Source: Clostridia bacterium (GTDB lineage Bacteria; Bacillota; Clostridia; Christensenellales; Aristaeellaceae). From it: a stretch of 51,673 nt of DNA. Both the position numbers and the translations under genes were made by a program. Every line of letters begins with the position of its first letter. Within the stretch, counting starts at the first letter, position 1. Shown here one piece after another: positions 41,110-47,840 of this stretch. The DNA lies in the NCBI GenBank assembly GCA_017552535.1, contig JAFZPV010000016.1:1-51673 (forward strand). Direction: 5' to 3'. The notes below the pieces were generated by a model. That model searched no databases and was not told the origin of the DNA. It was given only the letters and a program-made list of their open reading frames with translations.

Positions 41110-41145
41110 CCTGCTGTATCGGATAAATAGTTCGTTTTTCGCTTT

Positions 41146-41460
41146 TCAGATCCCAAGCTCCGCCTTGAGCGCCTCCAGGCTCTTGTAGCCCAGGGAGCTC
41201 TTGACCAGCTTGCCGTCCTGCATGAGCACCACCAGCGGGATGGACATGACGCTGAACTGTGCGGCCAGTTCGCCTTCCTCGTCCACGTTCACCTTGCCCA
41301 CTTTGAGCTTGCCTTCATAGGCTTCGGCCAGCTGGCTGACGACGGGGCCCAGCATGCGGCAGGGGCCGCACCAGGACGCCCAGAAGTCGATAACGACGGG
41401 CAGCTTGCTCTCCATAACTTCCTGCTGAAAGTTTTCTTTTGTGATCCTGATCTCTGCCAT
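41146..41460 (-). CDS. trxA: Thioredoxin
   Basis: A 104-residue classical thioredoxin with the active site WCGPCRM (about residues 30-36), the cis-Pro in MSIPLVVLMQDG and the normal length. It reduces disulfides in cytoplasmic proteins. GGAGG precedes the ATG. It lies 20 bases after the FTR-like gene and is the last gene of the run from 46931. Confidence 0.97.
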   Translation of the reverse strand: MAEIRITKENFQQEVMESKLPVVIDFWASWCGPCRMLGPVVSQLAEAYEGKLKVGKVNVDEEGELAAQFSVMSIPLVVLMQDGKLVKSSLGYKSLEALKAELGI

Positions 41461-41480
41461 GACGGTTCCTCCTGTTTTGT

Positions 41481-41678
41481 TTATTTGCTTTTGTAGTACA
41501 GCATGCAGTGGCAGAAGCCCTCAAAATCGGGATCGGCGATCTGATCCCGGAACTCCTTGCACATGCATTTGGTGTCGGGGGTCTTTTCCAGCCTGCAGGG
41601 GCAGTAGCCGTCCTTGAGCTTCAGGCCCTCCTTTACGGTCTTTACGACCTCTTCGTCGGGGTTGAGCGTGATCTTCAT
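41481..41678 (-). CDS. Ferredoxin-thioredoxin-reductase catalytic-subunit-like protein
   Basis: A 65-residue protein with six cysteines in the FTR-beta order: CPC (Cys26, Cys28), CMC (Cys38, Cys40) and CHC (Cys56, Cys58). In plant and cyanobacterial FTR these motifs hold a [4Fe-4S] cluster next to a redox disulfide that reduces thioredoxin with ferredoxin electrons. Here the CPC-CMC gap is 9 residues, shorter than in the chloroplast enzyme, and no variable (alpha) subunit is nearby. Its start overlaps the helicase stop by 4 bases, and thioredoxin follows directly, which supports a thioredoxin-reducing role. Confidence 0.88.
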   Translation of the reverse strand: MKITLNPDEEVVKTVKEGLKLKDGYCPCRLEKTPDTKCMCKEFRDQIADPDFEGFCHCMLYYKSK

Positions 41679-43945
41679 TCGTTCGCCTCCTTTATAAGCT
41701 CCTTGAGGATCATGACCAGCGTGTGCTTGCTGCCTTCGCCGCCTGCGCCGGTGCAGGCGGGGCAGCCGTCCGTGCAGGGACAGGCGTTCAGCATGCGCAG
41801 CGCCTCCTCAAAAAACAGCGTATTCATTTCGTACACCCGGTCGCTTAGCCCGATGCCGCCCGGAATGTGGTCGTACAGGTACAGCGTGGGCTTGTCCGAA
41901 AAGGTGTCCTTTACGTGGTACACCACCGAAATATCCGTCACGGCGCACATCAGGAACATGGGCGCGATGTGCCTTAGCAGATAACTCAGCGACACCATGG
42001 CGTTTTTGAGCTCGTCCTTGCCGTATTTTTCTTCCAGGCCGTCCGGCAGCGTCCACCAGCAGGCCGTGGTCTGCATCTCCAGCTCCGGCAGGGTCACCGG
42101 GCCCCAGCCCAGGTTTTCGTGGGTGTCGAAGCGGATCTTTTTGAACACGGTCACGATGGAACTCACCAGCACCTCGCCCCGGTGCCGCGTGAGCAGGCCC
42201 GCGTTTTCCGCGTCGAACTCGTCCAGCACCTTCAGGCTCGTGGTGAGGTCGGCGTCGGTGTAATAGCCCACGTCCACCCGGCGGATGTAGGCTTTTTTGT
42301 CGTCAAAGTCCAGCTCTTCCACCTGGTACTGCTGGCCTTCGTGCATATAGATAGCGTATTTGTGCAAAAGCATCGGCACGGTGTAGCGGTCCATTTCGCC
42401 CACCACCCGGTGGTGCTTGGGGTCGGATATGTCCACGATCACGAAGTTCTGGTCCGTGGCGGAGCGCAGGTTGATGCCTGCCTGGGGGAATTCCTCCGCC
42501 ATCCAGTACCATTTGTCCGATACCTGCCTTAAGATGTTCTGCTCCGAAAGATAGGAGAGCAGCTCGCCTGTCTCCTCCACGTTTCCGAAGCGTTCGCCCT
42601 GGCTGAAGGGCAGCTCGTAGGCGGCGCACTTCAGGTGATTGAGCAGGATGTACAGGTTGTCCGGGTTGATGAACGCCATTTCCGGGCTCTGGTCGAAATA
42701 ATAATCCGGATGGTTGATGATGTACTGGTCCAGCGGATTGGAACTGGCCACCAGTATCGTGAGGCTCTCGCTCTTCCGGCGGCCCGCCCGTCCCGCCTGC
42801 TGGCGGGCGGAGGCGATGGTGCCGGGATAGCCGCACATCACGCAGCAGTCCAGCTGGCCGATGTCGATGCCCAGCTCCAGGGCGTTGGTGCTCACCACCA
42901 TGTCCACGCGGCCCGCGCGAAGCTCACGCTCGATCTCGCGCCTCAGGGTGGGCAGGTACCCGCCGCGGTAGCCGCGCACGCGCCCCGCGTTGCCCAGGGG
43001 ATCGCGCACGGCGTCCTTGGCATAGCGGGTGAGCACCTCCACCGCCAGGCGCGAGCGCCCGAACACGATGCTCTTTACGCCGCTTTGCAACAGGCGAAGG
43101 CAGATCTTCCGGGTCTCGGGGATGCTGCCCGCCCGTATGCCCAGCTGGCGGTTCACCACGGGGGGATTGTAGAAGATCACGTGCTTTTTGCCGGAGGGCG
43201 CGCCGTTTCTGTCGATCACGTTTATCTCGCGGCCCGTCATAACGCCGGCCAGCTCGCCGGGATTTTTGATGGTGGCGGAGCAGCAGATGTAGGTGGGATG
43301 CGCGCCGTAAAACGCGCATATGCGGTCAAGGCGGCGCAGGACGTTGGCCAGGTTCGAGCCGAACACGCCGCGGTAGGCGTGGATCTCGTCGATCACCACG
43401 TATTTGAGGTTTTCAAACAGCTTGACCCATTTGGTGTGGTGGGGCAGTATGCCCTGATGCAGCATATCCGGGTTTGTGACCACCACGTGGCCGGCTTGGC
43501 GGATGGCTGTGCGGGCGGAAGCGGGCGTGTCGCCGTCGTAGGTGAAGGCCTTGATGTCCGCGCCGAGGGCTTCAATCATGGAGTACAGCTCCGCCACCTG
43601 GTCGCTGGAGAGGGCTTTGGTGGGGAACAGGTACAGCGCGCGGGAGGCGTCGCCCTTCAGGATGGACGACAGCACCGGCAGATTGTAGCACAGAGTCTTG
43701 CCCGAAGCGGTCGGCGTGACCACCACGAAATCCTTTCCCGCCAGGGCCATGTCCAGCGCCTCGCGCTGATGGGAATACAGCCGGTTTATGCCCCGGGCGC
43801 GCAGCACCTCGCACACGCGCCCGTCCAGCTCTTCGGGAAAGTCCGCGTAGCGGGCTTCGTTTGCCGGGAGGGTGCGTATGCAGGATACGTTCGCCATAAA
43901 GGCTGGGTCGTTTTTCAGCTGTTCCAGAAAGGCGTTTACGGTCAT
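41675..43945 (-). CDS. MrfA-like DEAD/DEAH-box helicase with DUF1998 and Zn-binding C-terminus
   Basis: A 756-residue superfamily 2 helicase. TPTASGKTL (Walker A), IDEIHAY (DEAH-type box), CCSATIKNP (motif III), STNALELGIDIGQLD and QQAGRAGRR (motif VI) are all present. The C-terminal part is the DUF1998-type domain ending in CPCTDGCPACTG, a four-Cys cluster as in MrfA (YprA) of Bacillus subtilis, which repairs mitomycin-type DNA damage with the exonuclease MrfB. No mrfB is visible here. It shares a 4-base overlap with the FTR-like gene and starts 84 bases after thiI. Confidence 0.92.
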   Translation of the reverse strand: MTVNAFLEQLKNDPAFMANVSCIRTLPANEARYADFPEELDGRVCEVLRARGINRLYSHQREALDMALAGKDFVVVTPTASGKTLCYNLPVLSSILKGDASRALYLFPTKALSSDQVAELYSMIEALGADIKAFTYDGDTPASARTAIRQAGHVVVTNPDMLHQGILPHHTKWVKLFENLKYVVIDEIHAYRGVFGSNLANVLRRLDRICAFYGAHPTYICCSATIKNPGELAGVMTGREINVIDRNGAPSGKKHVIFYNPPVVNRQLGIRAGSIPETRKICLRLLQSGVKSIVFGRSRLAVEVLTRYAKDAVRDPLGNAGRVRGYRGGYLPTLRREIERELRAGRVDMVVSTNALELGIDIGQLDCCVMCGYPGTIASARQQAGRAGRRKSESLTILVASSNPLDQYIINHPDYYFDQSPEMAFINPDNLYILLNHLKCAAYELPFSQGERFGNVEETGELLSYLSEQNILRQVSDKWYWMAEEFPQAGINLRSATDQNFVIVDISDPKHHRVVGEMDRYTVPMLLHKYAIYMHEGQQYQVEELDFDDKKAYIRRVDVGYYTDADLTTSLKVLDEFDAENAGLLTRHRGEVLVSSIVTVFKKIRFDTHENLGWGPVTLPELEMQTTACWWTLPDGLEEKYGKDELKNAMVSLSYLLRHIAPMFLMCAVTDISVVYHVKDTFSDKPTLYLYDHIPGGIGLSDRVYEMNTLFFEEALRMLNACPCTDGCPACTGAGGEGSKHTLVMILKELIKEANE

Positions 43946-43963
43946 GAGCTTTCCTTAGAGTGT

Positions 43964-43991
43964 GGAGTCAGGAGTTAGGAGTGAGGAGTTT
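43964..43991. repeat. Four-unit heptamer tandem repeat
   Basis: GGAGTCA, GGAGTTA, GGAGTGA and GGAGTTT stand head to tail between thiI and the helicase gene. On the coding (minus) strand these read as TNACTCC units. Such heptamers can mimic ribosome sites on the plus strand, but no plus-strand gene follows. Confidence 0.75.
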
Positions 43992-44029
43992 GTTGGGGGA
44001 GAGGCTGATGTCGGGGGCGTGCTTTGGTG

Positions 44030-45172
44030 TCAGACCAGAACCGTCTCGATGCCGTCCAGGGCGGCGCGCACCAGGGCATCGATGTCCAGCTTTTCCTCTT
44101 CCTTTTCCACGCGGTCCAGGCGGGGCTTGGTCACAGGGTGCCTGGGGGTGAACACGGTGCAGCAGTCCTCGTAGGGCAGGATGGAGGTCTCGTAGGTGCC
44201 GATCTTTTCGGCGATATGGATGATGTCCAGCTTGTCCATGCCGATCAGGGGACGGAACACGGGCAGGTCGGTCATCTGCTCGGTGCACATCAGGGCTTCC
44301 ATCGTCTGGGAAGCCACCTGACCGATGGATTCGCCGGTGATCACGGCCTGGCAGCCCTGCTGTTTGGCTACCTCGTTTGCGATGCGCATCATGAAGCGGC
44401 GCATGATCACCGTGCCAAGGCCTTCCTCGCATTTTTCGTGGATGGCCATCTGGATGTCGGTGAACGGCACGATGTGCACGCGCATGCCGTACTCGTATTC
44501 GCCGATGATTCGGGCGAGGGAGAGCACCTTTTCCTTCGCACGCTGGCTGGTGTAGGGCGGGGAGGCGAAGTGGATCGCCTGGCAGTTCACGCCCCTGCGC
44601 ATGATCTGGTAGCCCGCCACGGGGCTGTCGATGCCGCCGGACAGAAGCAGCAGCGCTTTGCCCGCCGTGCCCATGGGCAGCCCGCCCACGGCCATCAGCT
44701 CCCGGTTGCACAGGTAGGCGTGGTCGCGGATCTCGATCCACATCTCGGTCTGGGGCTTGTGAACGTCCACGGTGAGGGACGGGTTCTTTTCCAGTATCCT
44801 TTCGCCCGCCAGAACCGCCAGCTGCTGGCTGTTCAGGGGAAAGTGCTTGTCGCTGCGGCGGCATATCACCTTGAAGGAACCGGTGACGCCTGTCATCATT
44901 TCCGCGGCTTTGGCGAGTATGGGCTCAAGCTCCTTTTCCATCTCCACAGCGGGGCTCACGGAATACACGCCGAACACGCGGCTCACGCGCCGGGCGCATT
45001 CGCTCATATCCGGGGCGTCCGCCACGTATATGCGGCCTTCTGACAGCCAAACCTTTGCGTTCATGCCGGAAAGGACCTTTTTGATGTCCTCCACCAGCAT
45101 CTTCAGAAAATAGGGGCGGTTCAGCCCCTTCAGGTGCACTTCGCCGAAACGCACCAAAAGTACTTCGCGCAT
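44030..45172 (-). CDS. thiI: tRNA 4-thiouridine synthase ThiI (no rhodanese domain)
   Basis: A 380-residue protein with an N-terminal ferredoxin-like/THUMP region (about 1-165) and a PP-loop ATPase domain starting with LLLLSGGIDSPVAGY (about residue 180), which adenylates U8 of tRNA before thiolation. It ends without the rhodanese domain of the enterobacterial enzyme, as is normal in Firmicutes, where a dedicated cysteine desulfurase donates sulfur directly. The desulfurase gene lies 51 bases upstream in the same direction. AGGAG stands 10 bases before the ATG. Confidence 0.96.
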   Translation of the reverse strand: MREVLLVRFGEVHLKGLNRPYFLKMLVEDIKKVLSGMNAKVWLSEGRIYVADAPDMSECARRVSRVFGVYSVSPAVEMEKELEPILAKAAEMMTGVTGSFKVICRRSDKHFPLNSQQLAVLAGERILEKNPSLTVDVHKPQTEMWIEIRDHAYLCNRELMAVGGLPMGTAGKALLLLSGGIDSPVAGYQIMRRGVNCQAIHFASPPYTSQRAKEKVLSLARIIGEYEYGMRVHIVPFTDIQMAIHEKCEEGLGTVIMRRFMMRIANEVAKQQGCQAVITGESIGQVASQTMEALMCTEQMTDLPVFRPLIGMDKLDIIHIAEKIGTYETSILPYEDCCTVFTPRHPVTKPRLDRVEKEEEKLDIDALVRAALDGIETVLV

Positions 45173-45223
45173 GAAAAATAAGTCTCCTTGCCGGATTGGT
45201 GTGTTTTTATCGCTTGCGGAAGG

Positions 45224-46372
45224 TCAGCGGCGCTGATATTTCACCAGCACTTCGTAGGCCTGCTTCACTTCCCTGACGGCGGTATCGATGTCTTCTTCGC
45301 TGGTGTACGGGCAGAGGCTGAAGCGCACGGCGCACTCCGCCGTCCTGGCCGGAATGTGCATCTCGCTCAGTACCCGGGAGATCTTTGTTTTGCGGCTGGA
45401 GCAGGCCGAGCCGTTTCCAACATATACGCCTTTTTCCTCCAGCGCGTGCAGCATGGTCTCGCCCCGCACGCCGGGGAAGCTCACGTTCAGGATGTGGCAC
45501 GCGCCCTCTTCGGGCCGGGGACCGTTGATCACAGACGCCGGCACGGCGGCTTTAAGCCCGGCTGACAGGCGCATTTTGAGCCTTGCCATATGCGCCCGAC
45601 GGTCCGGCAGGGCCAGCATTTCGTCTATGGCGCGGCTGAGACCCAGTATGCCGGGGGTGTTTTCGGTGCCGCTTCGCATCTGCTCTTCCTGGCCGCCGCC
45701 GATGTGGGAAGGTCTGAGCCTCAGTCCCCGTTTCGTTACCAGCGCGCCCGTGCCTTTGGGAGCGTGCAGCTTGTGGCCGGAAAGGGTATACATGTCGATC
45801 AGGTTAAAGTCAATCTCTTCCCGCATAAAACCCTGCACGCCGTCCACATGGAGGCGGCAGGAGGGGCAAAGCTGATCCCTCAGCCGGCTGATGAGCGGGA
45901 TGTCGTTCAAGGCGCCGGTCTCGTTGTTCACCTGCATCACGCTCAGCAGCGTAAGCCCCTTTTGAAGCTCTTTCGCAATGGCGTCCGCGTCCGCGCGCCC
46001 GTCAGGCAGAACGGGGATGAACACCGTTTCGCAGGCGCCCGCCTCCGCCAGGGTTTTGGCGCATTCGTACACGCTGGGGTGCTCCACGGCGCTCACCGCT
46101 ATGCGCACCGGCGCCCGGCTTACGCCTACCGTGCCGGCCAGGGCCAGGTTGTTGGCCTCGGTGCCGCCGGAGGTAAAAATGACCTTTGCGTCTTTACAGC
46201 AAAGCGCGCCGGCGATCTTCTCCCGGCACGCGCGCATGCGCTTTTCCACGCCCAGCGCCGGGGCGTACAGGGAGGAGGGATTGTACCACTCCTCCTCCAA
46301 AGCGCGCGCCACTTCAGCTGTCACCTGCGCGGAGGGCCGCGTGGTGGCGCTGTTGTCCAGATACACGGGCAT
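45224..46372 (-). CDS. Cysteine desulfurase (NifS/IscS-like), probable sulfur donor of ThiI
   Basis: A 382-residue PLP enzyme that removes sulfur from cysteine as a protein persulfide. YLDNSATTRPS opens the chain, the PLP lysine lies in TLSGHKLHAPKG (about residue 203), the substrate loop is GGGQEEQMRSGTENTPG, and the persulfide Cys lies in GNGSACSSRKTK (about residue 325). Its position before thiI is that of NifZ/IscS-type partners of ThiI in Firmicutes, so I assign it to tRNA thiolation rather than to iron-sulfur assembly; no iscU or suf genes are near. Confidence 0.95.
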   Translation of the reverse strand: MPVYLDNSATTRPSAQVTAEVARALEEEWYNPSSLYAPALGVEKRMRACREKIAGALCCKDAKVIFTSGGTEANNLALAGTVGVSRAPVRIAVSAVEHPSVYECAKTLAEAGACETVFIPVLPDGRADADAIAKELQKGLTLLSVMQVNNETGALNDIPLISRLRDQLCPSCRLHVDGVQGFMREEIDFNLIDMYTLSGHKLHAPKGTGALVTKRGLRLRPSHIGGGQEEQMRSGTENTPGILGLSRAIDEMLALPDRRAHMARLKMRLSAGLKAAVPASVINGPRPEEGACHILNVSFPGVRGETMLHALEEKGVYVGNGSACSSRKTKISRVLSEMHIPARTAECAVRFSLCPYTSEEDIDTAVREVKQAYEVLVKYQRR

Positions 46373-46373
46373 G

Positions 46374-46931
46374 TTACTTATCCTGCCACACTCCGTATCC
46401 CAGGTAGCCCTTCGAGCGCATCATGGCCTGCATCTCCTGGCTGGGCTCGATGATCACCAGGCGGCGCACGGCGTTTTTGGTGAAGTAGAGGTAGACGAGG
46501 TCCGCGTCGCGGTTCAAAAACCAGTTGTGGCGCTTGATCTCTTTGTTGTTGAGATAGCGGCTGAAGGCGGGGACCGTGACCGATCCGCAGCTTTCCACAA
46601 GCTTGAGCGGGATCTCCGCCAGGTATTTGCGCTTGGAGTTGTTCAGCACCTGGCTGATGTCCAGCGTGCCGTTGGTGAAGGTGTATTCGTATTCCACCCG
46701 CAGCGTGTCCTTTTTGAGGAACAAAAGCACCGCCAGGCCGATCAGGATCAGCGAGAACACCAGCGAAGGCCACTGGAAGCCCTGCCCGATGGTGCCCAGC
46801 GCCGCGTACAGATTCACGATGCCGATAAAGCCGAAAACGACGATCGTCGCCCAGCACAGATAGTATACCGCGTTGTTGAGGCCGCTTTTGCGCTTTACAA
46901 CGATCTCTTCCTTAAAGTTGTCCATTGCCAT
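46374..46931 (-). CDS. DUF6106-like membrane protein
   Basis: A 185-residue protein with two membrane helices (about 22-45 and 55-75) and a C-terminal cytoplasmic beta-rich part beginning VEYEYTFTNGTLDI, which is PH-like in pattern. I recall similar clostridial proteins under the name DUF6106, but the function is unknown. GGAGGG precedes the ATG. It is the first gene after the promoter at 46986-47014 and lies 1 base before the desulfurase gene. Confidence 0.8.
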   Translation of the reverse strand: MAMDNFKEEIVVKRKSGLNNAVYYLCWATIVVFGFIGIVNLYAALGTIGQGFQWPSLVFSLILIGLAVLLFLKKDTLRVEYEYTFTNGTLDISQVLNNSKRKYLAEIPLKLVESCGSVTVPAFSRYLNNKEIKRHNWFLNRDADLVYLYFTKNAVRRLVIIEPSQEMQAMMRSKGYLGYGVWQDK

Positions 46932-46985
46932 GGGTATTTCCCTCCGGTCGATCAGAATCGGGACGCTTTTCTTCCGTCCGCGCCT

Positions 46986-47014
46986 ATTCTACCACGTTTC
47001 CGGCACAAATGCAA
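46986..47014 (-). promoter_or_regulatory. Promoter of the DUF6106/desulfurase/thiI run
   Basis: On the minus strand TTGCAT (47009-47014), 17 bases, TAGAAT (46986-46991), 55 bases before the first start codon. Confidence 0.7.
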
Positions 47015-47033
47015 ATGCAATATGCGCCGGATC

Positions 47034-47840
47034 TCATTTTTGTTCCGCGCCCGCGCGGCCCGCCTCCCAGAAAGCCACAGCTGCCGCGGCGGCCACGTTC
47101 AGCGAGTCCATCCCGCGCTTCATCGGTATTTTCAGCGTCACATCGCAGGCGGCCACGGTGGCGGCCTTGAGGCCTGTTCCCTCGTTTCCGAGGATCAGCG
47201 CGGGCTTTCGGGCGGGCATCCTTGTCACGGGCATGCTTTCGTCCGTCAGCGCCAGTGCGCAGGGCGTAAAGCCGAAGCGCCTGATGACGCCTATCCCGCC
47301 TTCGTCCAGCTCTTCCGTGCGCGCCCAGGGCAGGCGGAACACCGCGCCCATGCTCACACGAACGCATTTGCGGCTCAGGGCGTCGGCGCAGCCCGGAGAC
47401 AGGAGGAGCGCGTCCATTCCCAGCGCGGCCCCCGAGCGGAAGATCGCGCCCAGGTTCGCCTCGTCCGCGACGTTCTCAAGCGCCGCCACGCGTCCGGCGC
47501 CCGGAAGGATCGTTTCGGGGCTTGCGGGAGAAGGACGCTTCATGGCGCACAGCACGCCCCGGTGCAGCGCGTAGCCGGTGAGGGAATGTATCCACTCGTC
47601 CGGCGGGGCGTATACGGGCACGCCGCCCGCCCGCTCCGCGAGATGCGCGGCTTTGCCTTCCAGGTGCCTTCTTTCCATCAGCAGGCTCACGGGCTCAAGC
47701 CCCGCGTCCAGCGCGGCCTCGATCACCTTTACGCTTTCGGCGATAAACACGTCCCGCCTGATCTCCTGCCGGGCAGTCAGGCCCTTGTACAGAGCAAGCT
47801 CCTCCGAAGAAGGATCAGGGCTTAGGATGATTTTCGCCAT
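47034..47840 (-). CDS. TrmH/SpoU-family RNA 2'-O-methyltransferase
   Basis: The ATG at 47840 (MAKIILSPDPSSEE) has GGAGG at 9 bases and lies 26 bases inside the 3' end of the lyase gene. The 268-residue product has a short N-terminal RNA-binding domain and a SPOUT knot: VADEANLGAIFRSGAALGMD (motif 1, with Asn and Arg), ALILGNEGTGL (motif 2) and IPMKRGMDSLNVAAAAAVAFWE (motif 3). It methylates a ribose of rRNA or tRNA. The frame is open further upstream but only inside the lyase gene. Confidence 0.93.
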   Translation of the reverse strand: MAKIILSPDPSSEELALYKGLTARQEIRRDVFIAESVKVIEAALDAGLEPVSLLMERRHLEGKAAHLAERAGGVPVYAPPDEWIHSLTGYALHRGVLCAMKRPSPASPETILPGAGRVAALENVADEANLGAIFRSGAALGMDALLLSPGCADALSRKCVRVSMGAVFRLPWARTEELDEGGIGVIRRFGFTPCALALTDESMPVTRMPARKPALILGNEGTGLKAATVAACDVTLKIPMKRGMDSLNVAAAAAVAFWEAGRAGAEQK

